Below are positions 47,854 through 62,325 of a DNA stretch of 64,000 nt, piece after piece. The DNA lies in NCBI GenBank assembly GCA_026686845.1, contig JAIVEN010000015.1, forward strand, positions 12,009,501-12,073,500, given 5' to 3'. Made by a program: the position numbers and the translations under genes. Position 1 is the stretch's first letter, and each line of letters opens with the position of its first letter. The stretch comes from Adenanthera pavonina (taxonomy: Eukaryota; Streptophyta; Magnoliopsida; Fabales; Fabaceae). The notes below the pieces were generated by a model. It was not told the origin of the DNA. It searched no databases and was given only the letters and a program-made list of their open reading frames with translations.

Positions 47854-50800
47854 ATGTCTACCATACCAACCTCTGCACACAACAAGGAGGCTGCTGCAGT
47901 AGCAGCTTACAAAGAACTAATCACTGCTCCCTATGGCTCCTGGAAGTCTCCTATCACCGCCGATGTTGTCTCCGGTGCCTCCAAAACACTCGGTGGCGCC
48001 GCAATTGACGGTCATGGTCGCCTCATTTGGCTCGAATCGCGGCCCACGGAGTCCGGGTATGAGTCCTACATGTTGTTCTGTTTCTGTGTCATTTGTTCAG
48101 GAAAACCTCCTGGACCTAACTTCGTCATCTTTTGCAATTCAAGAGTTATCCAAATAAATTGATTTGGTGATTGTGTTTCAGAAGGGAAGTCCTTGTTCGA
48201 GAGCCGGAAAAACCAGGCGATGACCCCCTCGATATCACGCCTAAAGAGTTCCGAGTGCGAACACTCGCCCAGGAGTACGGAGGTGGCGCCTTCAGTGTTT
48301 CGGGAGATATTATTATTTTCGCAAATTACAAGGATCAGCAACTGTACAAGCAATCTATAAGTTCCCTAGGTGAGCATCTTCATCCCCCATTCTTCAAAGT
48401 GGAGCTATACTTTTTTCGTCTCCCTTTTTAACAGATTTTATTACCTTGGCACTGGTGCCTCCTTTGACTTTTGAGTAGTTTTGACGTTGTGCAGTCTTAT
48501 GTTAGTTTCAATCATGCACTCCGTTTTCTTTCTAATAAACTTTAGGAAGTTTATGTTGAGCCTACAAAAAACAAATAAGTTTGGTATCTGGACGGGCATC
48601 TTGATTTTATGTTATCAAAAGTGTATGTGAAGCGGTGATCTGGGAGAAAATCTTAGGTAGAGAATAGGGTCGGTATTTTTATAATGGGCTTTGTCTACTA
48701 AGAATTTCTTGGAATCTAATTAATACCAAAATTATGTGGTTCGACCCTGCAGATGTCCCTCCCATCCCTATCACTCCAGATTATGGGGGACTAGGTGTCA
48801 GCTATGCTGATGGAATATTGGATGCACACTTTGACCGTTATGTTTGTGTACGAGAAGGTAAGCTGATAATAGATTCAAATGAAAGGAAAAAAACCTTTGT
48901 CTTTACTGCTCATTTTAGAGTGTTCCGATAACATTTACAACTATTAAATCATTGATTTATTTGGTGATAAATCTTCTTGGCAGATCGTCGGGAGAGCAAT
49001 ATAAAGTCAACCACAACAATTGTATCAATAGCTCTTGGCAGCAAGGATGTTCAAGGTAGTAAATTCCATCTTCTTTGTGAGTCTGACCTCTAAACTGTGT
49101 GGGGTTGATTGAATACTGCAAATAAGTATTCCATTATGATGTCCATAGGTTTTCTATTTTCTTTTTGATGTTTCATTATCTGATCAGTATTTTGTTGCTT
49201 GTGTCTGACTGTTGTGACATCAGAACCAGAAGTTTTAGTTAGCGGAAGTGACTTCTATGCTTTCCCACGTCTAGATCCAAAAGGAGAACGAATGGCATGG
49301 ATTCAGTGGAATCACCCTAGCATGCCATGGGATAAATCAGAACTCTGGGTTGGTTATATTTATGAAAATGGGTGAGCAGGAATTTATATATCAGTTGGAA
49401 GAATTCAGTTTGTTTACATTAAAACTAATTTTGTGCAGGATCTGTTTTGTTCCAGTTGACTTAAAACTAATCACATATTTTGAAACTTGAAAAAACAAAA
49501 AAATTTCAAAAGTGACTCCACTATACCTAGTTATGTGTTTTGCAGGATCTTGTATCAAATGAGTTTTCTCTGGAAGGCTTTTATTTGCTCATTGTCCCAT
49601 TCTTTTTGTCTTCTTTTGTATTTTGTTTGTAGTTTTGAATTGTGTATCATAGTTAAAGACAGTTTTCTATTATATGTGTGTCATGTTTCAATTAGAAGCT
49701 TAATCATCTTAAGATTCCGTGCAGAGAGATCTACAAGCGCAGCTGCATTGCTGGTTGTGATCCCTCGCTTGTTGAGTCTGTAACTGAACCCAAGTGGTCC
49801 CCTAATGGTATAGAAACTTTCCTTATTAACATAAGTAATCAAGCATGTAATTATGTTTGCTACCCACACTTTCAGCGCATAACTGCATATCTTTGTTTTT
49901 AGAGATATGGGTTGCTCTCAATGAATGATATGGATGTATGTATACTACATTCACAGGATTGTGTTGGCTCCAACTAGAAAAGTTGCGATGATCTTAGTCT
50001 TCTAGTTTTTAAGTCACATAATCTTCTATAATTTTGTTGTGCAGGGGAGCTCTTTTTCATTACTGATAGGGAAAATGGCTTTTGGAATCTCCATAAATGG
50101 GTAAATTTCCTTTTCCTACTACTTGTACAAGCCATTAGTATTTTCTTTTTTGAGGTTGGTAATGATAGATTAATATTGTGATCTTACTACTTAGACAGTA
50201 CTTTGAAAAGTGTTATTTTTAGCATCAAATTTTGAAAGCCATTGGTGTGTGTCAATTTCGTGTGCTTCCCACTTACCAACTAAATTTATTGGTTTTGATC
50301 ACGTAGAATTTCTAATGTTTGTTTTCATCCTTTTAACAGTCATAGCTGGTTTTAAATCTGTCAAATTAAGATGTTATACAATATCTTGTGAATTATTTGC
50401 ATGCTATGTTGTTCCTGTTACTAGGTTTGGGTATGAAATTGTTTAACAATACAACTAAAAATGCTTCCTGTTGATACACTGGTCTTCCAAGTATGATCAT
50501 CAGTTTCATTTCTGTTTATGCTAAATTCCATAGTAACTAGACAACTGTGGCAAAAATTGGTGTGCATGAACTTATTCTCTGGTTGGACATCCAATAAGCA
50601 TTAGTGAATTTGCTGATTCTTTTTGTCTTTGGTTTTCTTTTAATTGGCCACAGATTGAATCAGAGAATAAGATCGTGCCTGTTTATTCTTTGGATGCTGA
50701 GTTTGCAAGGCCATTATGGGTTTTTGGTACGAATTCTTATGAATTTATTCAGAGTGATAAAGAGAGAAACTTAATTGCTTTCAGTTACAGGTGATTTCTG

Positions 50801-53800
50801 GATTGACACTAGCTTGCCACTGTCTTTTCATCTTTTCTTGATGATTTACAAATGTCATCAATCATAGTTCATTTAAGGTTTTTGGTTTTTTATATAGGCA
50901 GCAGGGGAGGTCATATCTTGGAATTATTGATGATGTGCAAAGCTCAACAATCATTGTGCTTGATATCCCTTTCACAGATATTGATAACATTGTAACTTCT
51001 GAAATTGTTTCTTTGTTTTCTGCTTCTTTTGGTTTGTCTAAAAGTTGCTAAGGTGGTAACCTAATAGTAATATGAGACATGCAATCATGCCAACGCAGAC
51101 TTCTGGGAAAGATGGCCTATTTGTAGAGGGAGCATCTGCAGTTCATCCATCATCAGTGGCCAAGGTTCTGCGCCCTTGCCCTCCTTTTCAGTGTATTAGT
51201 TATTTCAATGCCTCTTATACCTCTTGCTTTCCAGGTGGCTTTAGATGATCAGAAATTAAAAGCTGTTGGCTTCAATATTATTTGGTCCTCTTCACCAGAT
51301 AGTTTAAAGTATTGTTCATACTTCAGTAAGCCAGAGTTAATTGAATTCCCCACTGGTGTCCCTGGGCAAAATGCCTATGCTTACTTTTATCCACCATCTA
51401 ATCCTACTGTTCAAGCCAATCAAGGGGAAAAGCCTCCTTTGTTATTGGAGAGCCATGGTATTTTCTCTTAGTCCTATATTAGGATTAATCTCATTCAATT
51501 TCATGGTCTAATTTATCACTCGCGTGTCATAAAGGCTAGAAGCTCAGGATCCATAAATGATTTGTAGTTTATCAACTCAAGTTGATGTGAGTGGGAAGGG
51601 CTCTCATCCTTTAAGCAAGTGGTTGAGGGTTTAATTCTTAACCTTTGTGTATGTAGCAAACTTAATTGGGAAGGGTCTACTCTTTACCCCCAATAACTCG
51701 AGGGAGATTAATTGTTGCTACTAGTGGGGATACTGCTTGTCGAAGACAAAAAAAAAAAATTCTTGTTGATATTGTTAAATACATGGTAGCTTTGGTTTAT
51801 TGCTCATGGTCTTCTATGTTTCCCTCTAGTCAGTACCAATGATTCTGCAGTCTTTGAGCAGATAGCTTGTTTATAGTTTCTCTTTAAAATTACACCATAA
51901 ATCTTTTCAATGGTTGATGCACGAATATTGTAGCTGGTACTGATGCCATTTTATGATTATTATGTTGCCAAGTTTTATTTGAATTCAAGGAATGCAATCA
52001 ATATGAACTTTCTGATAAATTAGTGCACTGATGGTATATCATTTATGTTTGAAAACTTAACTAGTATTTGAATATGATCTTTCTAAAGCTGGTGAAGTTT
52101 TTGATAGGATCCTTACACATTCCCCACCCATTATCATGTACAGTAGGAGGAAGAAGGAGCCAAAAGTGTCTAAACATTTTGGAAATTCAGTTATGGGGTA
52201 GTTATGTAGAGGGAGTAACTTCTTGTATGAGTTGTCAATTATTTAAGTGTTGTTGTGATGTGCTGTCTATTATTTAGTGCGCTGTCATTTGTTTAGACAT
52301 CTAAGTGGTGCGTTATCATTAATTTAGAAGTGAGTTAAATGTTTGCGGCTATGATCTGTCACTCCTTTTATGATATATATGTATCAGACTTTTAGTAATG
52401 AAAATATGTGAAGTATTATTGTCCTTCGGCTAGGAGATTCTCCTTGGCTTTATTAGAACATGCTTTCAGATTCTGGTTTATGTTTTAGTTAGAGATTCTT
52501 CTCTCATTCTCATCAAATTTCCCAAACCAGATTCCTAACTCTTATCAGTTTTTTAACTGAATCAAATTCTAATGAAAAATATTAGAGTATCTGATTATCA
52601 TGTTTATTGCACTTTGCCACTGTTACACAGCCTGCCAAGTGAGGGTTCGTAAAATATTTTGACTGAGTACATCAGCCATATTTATATGTGCGATATTTTA
52701 TTGTATATTTCAGGAGGACCAACATTTGAATCACGTGGAGTTTTAAATCTTAGCATTCAATACTGGACCAGTCGAGGTTGGGCATTTGCAGATGTTAATT
52801 ATGGTGGAAGCACTGGTTTGTTTCCCATCTTGGCTACAAAATTATATTCTTAATTCTTAGATACATTATCTCATTTAAATTTTTTTTTTTCGGTGGATCA
52901 TTTAAAAATTCTTAAATACATTATCTTTTGGATATTCTCCATGTTTGAGGCAGATAGTTTTATAAGTGTTTTTTTCTTTTTTTCTTGACTAAGTTCGTAT
53001 TATATATGACCTGTTGAATTTGTTTTATGGAATTTGAGTTTGGTCTGATGAAAACATTATTTGGAAGGTTATGGCAGAGAGTATCAAGAAAGACTTTTGG
53101 GACGCTGGGGAATAGTCGATGTCGATGACTGTTGTAACTGTGCTAAGTATTTGGTAAGTATTTTGTGCATTTAGTTCTTGCCTAGGTTCTGATTGATGGA
53201 TTTGCTAGAAGAGTTTATTATATCAGTGATTTCTTATCCAGGTGGACGGTGGAAAGGTAGATGGGGAACGACTGTGTATTACTGGAGGCTCTGCTGGTGG
53301 GTATACCACCTTAGCTACTCTTGCTTTTAGAGACACATTCAAGGCTGGGGCTTCTTTGTATGGTGTAAGTGATTTAAATAAGCTTATTTATTTTAGCTGA
53401 TGATGATTTCAATCTTCTAATTTATTTTTTAACCATGGAATAATGGTTCATGATATAGGTTTCTGACTTGTCAGCAATTAACATTATTTTGATGTTGAAC
53501 AAGGCATTGTTTTTCATCATTAATTAAGAAGGATATTTTAACAAAATTATAAAATATCTTCTAGGCGGGACTGGTACTCTGACTCAAGAGTAAGCTCTCT
53601 CAGGAATGATTTTACCGCTATGAGTAGCCAACTCATGATTGACAATGCAAAAATAGCATGGTTAGTTTGCTAATTTGTAGTGGTATATAAATTTTATCTG
53701 AATTGTCTACAGTCAAAGATTGACTGTACAAGGTGCAGACTGCAGTCTTTTAATCTCGGCTATTAATTAAATCCATCCATTGATTGCTTGAGACATGTCT

Positions 53801-55413
53801 TTTTATATAAAAAATTAAAACCGCAAAATGCTCCCCAAATGCTGGTTTTTGAATCCCTCTTCATCTTGCTTAAGAAAATCTAGAAGAAAGTACCAGTGAC
53901 ATGGGAGGCGCATGAATAACTATTTGAAGACAAAGCATCTAATTGATTGATATGTCATTGGAAAAATCCATTAGATTTTATGATTCTACCCAGCTCCTCA
54001 TTATCCTTGGTAGTTAAAGGAAATTCAATTCTTTAAAAATAGAGATGAGATCAAACAAGAAAAAAGGGAAGAGAAGTTGAACCTTTGAAAGCTACCTTCA
54101 GAAGCTTTTCTCACTTAATTCCTGCCACTTTGATAGCCCAATGGAATCAACGGAATCTCACAATCTCACTCTAATAAATGGATCATCAGTGGAAGCAGCT
54201 TGATGGAATCAGCGTAAACAGCGTTAATGAAATTGATGGAGGGGGCTTCAGAAGGGCTTTGACAGAGGAGAGATGGATAGTCCGGCAGATGAAACATATG
54301 AACTTGCGAAGGAAAAATTCAGATGGATGCAAAACACAGCATTTGGAAGGATTTGATGTTCTTTTTTTTTTAAAGAGAAAAAAGAGACGCGTATCCAGCA
54401 ATCAATGGATGGATTTAGACAACAATCAAGATTAAGTTGCTGCAGAGAGTCTAGATCGGAAAATAAAGCCTTACTCTAGAAAACAAAATGAGAAAAGGAA
54501 AACTTACAGTGAATGCATGTGACTCTTGACCCATTAATAAATTTCGTTTCTCATTTTGCGTTCTTCTAACTAGACATTTGAAGTTCATACAGAGAGATAT
54601 ATCTGCATGCTCGCTTACATGGTAGGAGTAGACTTCGTTGAAACTTGAAAATTCTGTTGCTTTTTTTGTTTTTTAAATATACAATAACAAAGTATTACTC
54701 TTATTGTCAATGGAATTGATGCCAATTGGTCTCTGAAACAGCTTGCTGATCTGATCTCATTTAGAGCAGAGACTCCCAAGTTTGAATCCCATTACATTGA
54801 TAATCTTGTTGGTAAATTAACAATATCATCTTAACGGTCTGTTTTTTTGACATATTTGTTGCATTTAGTATTGAGGCAATCCCTTAACTGATTGCAGGAG
54901 GTGAGAAGGAATGTTTTGAGAGATCCCCAATCAACCATGTTGAAAAATTTTGTTGTCCCATAATTTTATTTCAAGGATTGGAGGATCAGGTTAGCAACAT
55001 TGCAATTATGGTTTCCTCCCCTTCCCAATTTCTATAGCCAAAAGTTGGTATATTGGTAACTTTGCTTTAAATGCTGAATAACACTGAGGAATATATTCTA
55101 CTCGTGGCAGGTTGTGGCCCCAAACCAAGCTCGGAAAATTTACCAGGCATTGAAGGGAAACGGCGTGCCTGTTGCGCTTGTTGAGTATGAAGGAGAACAA
55201 CATGGTTTCCGGAAGGTAAATGCTGATTTAGTTAATTGTCTACGAAAATAAAATTTATGTCGGAAACAATAGCTATATTTAACAGTTGGATGGATGCAGG
55301 CTGAAAACATTAAGTTTACCCTCGAACAACAAATGGTCTTCTTTGCACGATTGGTTGGGCACTTCAACGTTGCCGATGAGATTACACCCATTGAAATAGA
55401 TAATTTTGACTGA
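47854..55413 (+). CDS. S9-family serine peptidase (prolyl oligopeptidase / acylaminoacyl-peptidase-like)
   Basis: Alpha/beta-hydrolase peptidase expected to act on short peptides; the plant relatives' substrates are little known. Eighteen GT-AG exons: 47854-48056, 48182-48369, 48753-48857, 48984-49055, 49224-49371, 49725-49807, 50045-50100, 50654-50790, 50898-50991, 51099-51164, 51235-51457, 52714-52815, 53068-53153, 53242-53364, 54742-54811, 54898-54989, 55111-55215, 55300-55413. Total 2067 nt, 688 residues, frame unbroken. The N-terminal half (about 30-410) is a WD/beta-propeller-type region (ASPKW-like PKWSPNGELFFITDRENGFW). The catalytic domain has the oxyanion motif SHGGPTFES (His458), nucleophile Ser538 in GGSAGG, Asp615 in FQGLEDQVV and His647 in GEQHGF, a complete triad. 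The start is the first ATG in an open frame (TAG at 47764). No clear transit peptide. Introns 11 and 14 are over 1.2 kb. Confidence 0.92.
53365..54741 (+). other. long intron 14 of the S9 peptidase gene
   Basis: Starts with a perfect donor GTAAGT and ends CTGAAACAG. Inside lie the small hairpin CAGTCAAAGATTGACTG (53711-53727) and an unrecognised 85-codon ORF (54178-54435). No transposon ends were identified. Confidence 0.6.
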
Positions 55414-57229
55414 GTGGGTTTTCGTAAGGTAATGACTTGGCTTTCTTGGTATGTTACTATCATACTATGCCTATAAAAGCAGGCCAACCTTTTGTGTTGT
55501 AACCAATATAGATGTTATCCTTTGAATTTATCAGGCTTTTTTCCCCCCGTTAGTCTCGGCTAGGTTCATTGTAATAAGGATATTTACTCGCGTGAAAAGA
55601 CATCTTTGAGTTTTTTTTTTTTAAATGAACAAAGGAGACTAGGCCCTAAAGAAAAACAAAAACAACATTGATAAAAAACAAGCTTACCCCAGAAAAAAAA
55701 AAAAACTAACAAGCTTTACGGGGGATCAAAGTCCCTATATCATCTCTAAACAGGAGGCTGGAGGCTGGAGGCTGGAGGCTGGAGGTGTTTATAAAGAGGG
55801 CAAAACTCATGTACTACTGGTTATATACTTAATTAGCTGTTCTCCAATTAATTAATGCCAATTGGATTTTATTTTACATCTCACCATTTTTTACATACAC
55901 TGTTAATTAATGTTTTACCTCTCATCAAAGATTGCTCTTGCGTCCTGCTAGTTTCCGCAATTTATGGGTCGAAAAGCCGTGTCTAAAACTCCCAGACTCA
56001 TATTCCCATTCCAAGAACAAGGCCACATCCTCAGTCGTCGATTAGACCCTTCAAGGCTTCCATCACCCTTCTCTCTCTCTCTCCCAATAATCCGGTGGTT
56101 CACATCCCACCCTTCACCAACTGTGGCCATCATCTGCAAGTTCTTACTTCTTCAAGGAGGACTCTTAAAACTTTCCCTTCATCTGGTTATTCCCAGAATC
56201 GCGGTTTACTTTGCGGGTGCTCTTGGAGTCTCTATTTGCAATTTTTGCTAGGAAATTACGCAAGCCGCTGGGGGTCAAGTAGTGGGTTCTCTAACATGCT
56301 CAAAACACGCGTTTAAGGAAGAGCATCTTCCTTCAATCACACACAATTATTAGAAATCCGATCTTGATTTGGAGCTTGTGAAGGAATGTTCTCTTTTGCA
56401 ATAATAAGGGATTTGATCTTGATTGGGGTTGCTGTGATGATTCCCTCCAAATTTACCCTCCACAAGTAAAGGATACGGCCATACTGGAATAACTAAAGAT
56501 GGGGATTCAGAATATTTTTTAATGAATTGTACTAATTGACAGTGTTTATTGATAAAAGGTGAACCGTAAAACAAAATCCAGCTGGCGTTAATTTATTGAA
56601 AACAGCATATTAAAAATATAACCAATCGCAGATAAGTTTTCCTTATAAAAAGGGCAAACCATAGCTTTTTTTTTTCTTTTTTTCTTATTCAAACCATCTG
56701 GTTGGCTTAAGCAAATTAAGCTAAAGTTTGTCAACCAATCAGCATAACAATTTTCTTCCTGTTGTACCGGATATGTAAAATACATATGCACCTATGCGAT
56801 ATATGGATTTATTCGATAAGACTACTTAAGGAACTAATTTTCAATATTAATAATGCACATCATCCAATCTTTTCATTAAGAATGAATATTTGGAAAGCAT
56901 TTAATTGAAATAAAATATATGACATTTAGTAATATGTAAAAAAATTAATTACACAACAATAAATATAAATTATATAATTATATTTGATGTGGTGTTAGTT
57001 GATTTGCCATATTAATCAATAATAATTAATATATTCATTTCATATCTATCTCGCACTTGTGGTACAACCGTACAACAACAAAAAGTTAACCATGCCTAAA
57101 TACAGGCTAGGGTAAGTATAATTTAGCACTATATAAACTATGTCTTGACTCAAACCATGTCTTGACTTTTATTTACAGTCATTACAAAGACCAACATGAC
57201 AGGGGATGTCGTCTTCTCGTATTAAATGG
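55414..57229. other. downstream of the S9 gene, no recognised gene
   Basis: Contains the peptidase 3' UTR, a 7-base minisatellite, and a GC-richer CT-rich patch at 55940-56320 with overlapping ORFs. That patch could be a lost 5' exon of something, but I recognise no family in any frame. Confidence 0.4.
55753..55785. repeat. (GGAGGCT)n minisatellite
   Basis: Four perfect 7-base units plus GGAGG. Confidence 0.9.
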
Positions 57230-57484
57230 TAGTCCCTCTATTTCTAGTTATAAGATACAAAACCAAAAAAACACACACCAAGAAATACATTAAATTTATC
57301 TAAAATTCAAAATAGTTTCTTAAAATACTCTCATGTAATGTAACCTTATGAAACTTACTGATAATTAATATGAGAGTAAATTTGGGAAAAAATCTATAAA
57401 TATATCAGACAACCCTTTTATGTATCTTATATTTAGATATAAAAAAAAATCTTTTGTATCTTATATTTATAAACGAAGAGAGTA
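57230..57484. mobile_element. Stowaway-like MITE, GTCCCTCTATTTCTAG type
   Basis: TA-flanked. The left end GTCCCTCTATTTCTAGTTAT then AAGATACAAAA pairs with the right end TTTTGTATCTTATATTTAT then AAACGAAGAGAG. About 250 bases, no ORF. Confidence 0.75.
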
Positions 57485-60400
57485 ATCTACAATCAGATTG
57501 AGTCATGAATTTTATCAATATACAAACCTTGAACTCTTCATTTGATCTAAACATCATCTTAGCTTGAAAGTCATACTTGTTGGTATATGAAACAATGAGA
57601 TGCATGCTTTGCATGGACCTATTGATTTATCAAAGTTCTTCATTAGAATTGAGTTCAAGAATTCCAGAAAATGGAAGTCATCAACTGGTCAATCCTCATT
57701 AACATCATCTTTCAATATATTATCATACATATATTCATTAACCTTATAAAGAATTGACAAAGTAAGGGTTACAGCTCTATCTCTAAAATGAGTTATTTAT
57801 ACTTTCAAGAAAGCCACTATACATGGATTCTATAATTAATCTTATAGAATCATCTAAAACATGTAACAATAGATCATGGGATATCTTAATATCAACATCT
57901 TTATCATTATTATCAGTTATTGTTCCATCATATATTGAAAGTATTCAATCTTCGAACTCTTGAAGTTCTTGTTAATATTTGATGAAATGGTTAGGGGATG
58001 TATTATGTTCCTAGCAAAATTGAGAAGTTTGTAATATTTGCATACGTAAGATGAATTAATAGTATTAAGAAATAGACTTAACTTTATAAAGTAATTATAC
58101 TATTTAAAATAGATTTCTTTAACTTATTCGAAATCTTTTTTTTTAATGTTTTGAAACACACTTAATTTTCATATTAAATTAAATACACATTCTATTCAAA
58201 TTAATTTGAATTGTTAGATTTTGGATCAAATTCAATTAAATACTATTCAAATTAAATTTAGAACATGTAAGTGTAAATATAAATTATTGTCAAATCGTAA
58301 TGACATTAATGTCATATTCGATAGAAAGAAGATGGATTTTAAGAACTAAAGAAAAAAAGAAAAAAAAATCTAATTTAATGTGTTTAGCTTTCAATGGAAA
58401 AGTTATAATTGACTACAAATAAATTAAGGTTTCCAATATATGAGCTATAATTGAAAACCAAATATATTAAGATGAATTTTCCCTTTCTTGTAACTCATTT
58501 TCTTTCTAATTAACATGACAAAAGTTATGACCTATATTCATTTTTAAATTGTATGCATCATAATACACAATGTTATCCTTTTCGTTTTTGAATGGTTGAT
58601 AAGATAGAGCTTTTTCGTGTTGTATACACACACACAAAGCTTATTTGTTGGCTTAGAAATTCAGTAGCACAAAACTTTACTCCTCGCCTCAACTTTCTTG
58701 CTCAGATAATTTACGCCTATCTCCTGTTATTTGTAAATATATAATTTCTTTGATTTCAAAATAATTCACTTTAGAACATTAGTGTCAATTGATAGTTTGA
58801 ACATCAACACATTATAATTGTAACACATCGTCTCCATCATTGGCACCAAAAGATAAAACAAAAACACAAATTATTATTAATGGTTAATAGCTAATTATAT
58901 AAAAAAATTATATAATTTTTATCATATATAGCATTAATGACAAAATATTAGAGTTTTCATTTTAATTGTACTCGAGGAAGATAGATACTATTTTAAAAGT
59001 ATTTTATATAAAAAATTAAATTTATATCACTGTCATAAATAATGAATAAATATCCCAATGATTTCATAAAAATGAAATAAATGGGAGATATTAAAAGCAT
59101 ATTTGATATATTAAGTTATTAATTTCATATTCAAAATTTCATGTTAATTTATGTTTACAAAGTTGAACTTCAAGTTGAAAAGTATGCTTCCCTAGCAATC
59201 TGCAATCAATCAAGTTTAAATTTTTTTTCCAAAATAGATTGCATAATTAGTCCAATTATGTATTGATACAAAAATTAAGTGATTGAACAAATCATAGACC
59301 AAGATCTTATTAATTTTTATCAATTATCTAATTATGTAAACGGTTAACTAACTCACCTCAATTTTATGAGCTTTAATTTTTTTAAAATATTTTATTAGCT
59401 GTTAAACGAATATAAATTATTAATTTGTCCAGATTATTTTATTTTATCCCATCCTACCCCTAAGGTAAACAACATTTTAGTAAATTTTAATTGATATATT
59501 TTTTAATTCAATAATTAATTTGGAATTATTCCCAATCAAATTAAACTTTTGGTACCTTGAACTTTAAGGTAGTGGGAGCTTTTATCAATTGCAAAGGATT
59601 TTTTTTTCTCAAAAAGAAAGTTAGTAAATAAAATGAATTCAACTTATTCAATTGACTTTATAAATCAATATTTATTTAAATAATTTAATCATTCGGACTT
59701 GATAATTATAACCTAATTTGATTGCATTCAATATATTTTGGTTTCATCATTTTTATTATTTATACATACATATTAAGAAATACAATTAATATGTTAGAGT
59801 TCCTTTCAAATTTACTAATATGCTCTTACAAAAATAAATAAATAAATAAGAACAATTAATGTTATCTTTAATTTTTTAGATAAGAGTTGAAAGTATAGAT
59901 TTTTAAGATGATAGTTGATAGTATAAGTGAAAAAGTAGTAATTAATATTATCTTGAAATTTTAAAATAATAGATAAAAAGAAATAAAATTTTTCTTAAAA
60001 GAAAGAGAGGGAGTATGTGAATAATCAAAAGATCTAATTGAATAAAATTTTGATTATATAACTAAATTTCAATAAATCATGTTAAAATATTTTATTAAAA
60101 ATTAACTAATTAGTTTGAGAATCAATGCTTAGGTCAAGTTTCAATATATATTATTCGAATTAAATTTGGAATATATGATTAAGTTACATCTAACTAACTT
60201 CAAATCCCCCAAAATTGCTTGATGAATTCAAACAATAATAACTACAATAAATAAATCTAGGAATAGAAATGAATCTGTGAATAAGTTTTCATCCAATAAA
60301 ATTAAAGAGGACCTAAGGATATGGATATATTTTCAATGCAATCTTTTTATCTATTCAAACCTACAAATTTGTTGGTTATCTATATATAACTAATAAACTA

Positions 60401-61819
60401 TTGATTTTTTAAAAATGAACAAATAAATAAATTAAATCAAGATGGTATTAAATAATAACAAACTACATATGGTAAATCCAGGTGCTTTCCATCTCGATCT
60501 CAACATTAGCTCACTTAATAATGGACTTGGTGTTTTCTACCACTACATTCAGTGTGATTCGTGGTACTTGTCCATTAAAAGAAAAAATGAAAACTAAGCT
60601 TGAATGCGTTATGGATTATAATATATGATTTCTCCAAGTTCATTACATTCATTTTTTAACGTTATTCACCATTAAAATCACCAAACCCATAACTTATAAA
60701 CCGCTCTAAAAAAATGAAAGAGTATCTTCAAGTTGCAGTCATGCATGAATTATTTCATATTAAGATTAATCCAATAAGCAACCTTTAAAAGAAAAAAAAA
60801 ATAATAGTCGTCGTTAAAACAGCTCATCCAATCAAAGGGAAGCAGCCTATAAAATTTGCTAGATTGAGGGAAGGGAAGGGAAGAAATTAGAAAAGGAAAA
60901 AAAGAGGAAATGTTACAGAAAGAGAACAAATAGAAAGAATGACGATAATGAGCATAAAGGAGGAACCATACGAAAGAGTAAGATCTTTCTTTATGAAACT
61001 TGCTTTCCATCTTGATCTCACCATTAGCTCTCCTCGTACAATATTTGAGAGTATTGAATCCGCTGACGCTATATTAAATTGAATTAGAAACCTTGAATTT
61101 ATAGGCAAACTGGATGATATTTTTCTACTGTAGTTGAGAGGATATATCAATTGCATACAAATCTAATTAATTATGATTATGATTTTTTTTTTGCCAACAA
61201 TTATGATTATGATTTTAAGGATATTAGATATATTCAAAATAATTTGTTATGATTAATTATATATAAGATCAGTATCAATAATAAATTATAAGATCCATAT
61301 ATTGTGGAATCAAATATTCTTAATAATTATAAATTATAAAATTAAACGAAATATATAATTGATGATGAAAAATTAAAACACATAAATAAAAAATAATGTG
61401 ATTAATTGATAAAGATGTTTAAAATATAATAGTAAATTATAAAAAATAATTCATATATCATTTGAATTCATGAGATTTTTAAGGAGATTTTTCATTTAGA
61501 AAAAAATTAAAGCACATTAGATTAAAAAAGTATTGATTATGGTTAAAAGAATCTCATTGTTTTTAGTTTCGAAGCAAATATTGGGAAGCACAGAATTATA
61601 GGAAATCTCAGTCAATGCACCAAAATCATGCCAAAAATATCCACAAAAATTATCTATATATATATATATATATATAATAATCGACATCCCACTGCAATTG
61701 GGGTCTGTTAATGTGAGCTCACCAGTCGCTTGCATGATTGCATCAGAGATAATGGCCACGTTGAATAATAACTTGTTTTAAAACCCACAAGTTTGAAGTA
61801 GCTGCAGACCCAATAGCTT
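57485..61819. other. gene-free AT-rich region
   Basis: About 4.3 kb of very AT-rich DNA. Minus-strand ORFs at 60750-61156 are overlapping frames of one patch and resemble no family. I found no element with clear ends here. Confidence 0.5.
61655..61676. repeat. (TA)n microsatellite
   Basis: Eleven uninterrupted TA units. Confidence 0.9.
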
Positions 61820-62325
61820 ACCCCACAATTCCGAGGTTATTCACTAGCAAGGGATTCGGTTAGCTCTAGGGCCTGCTTGACATGATTCAGTCCAATCTTC
61901 TTCCTTTTTTTAATTATTTTTTTAAAAGAGAATCTTTGGAAATTATACGAAAATTTTAATTTTAATTCTGTGGGAGCAAATTATAAGTCTATATAGGCTC
62001 CTGCGAAAATATTTGTGTATATTGAATAGTTATACCGAAATATTTTTTTTAAAGAAAATCCAACCTTGTGTTCAAGCCTGACTCTAGCGCAAATGTTAAA
62101 TTGATAATTTTAAATCGGTTAAAATCAGATTGAGCTTTTAACTCAAAGAAAACATGGCCTGATTGTACTGTAGTTTTTTTTTAATAAAAAGGACTGAACT
62201 CGTGTACACTATTATATTTCTCAGTTTAATTTTAAATGTACTGTAAAAAAATCATTACATATAAAAAATTACGATGAAATTCACAATTTATTTTTAAAGT
62301 GGCACCTTTACATAGTATATCATCG

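Noticed and set aside
54178..54435. 85-codon ORF inside intron 14 of the S9 peptidase
   Set aside because: No family resemblance, the opposite strand is also open over most of it, and no splice sites tie it to the gene.
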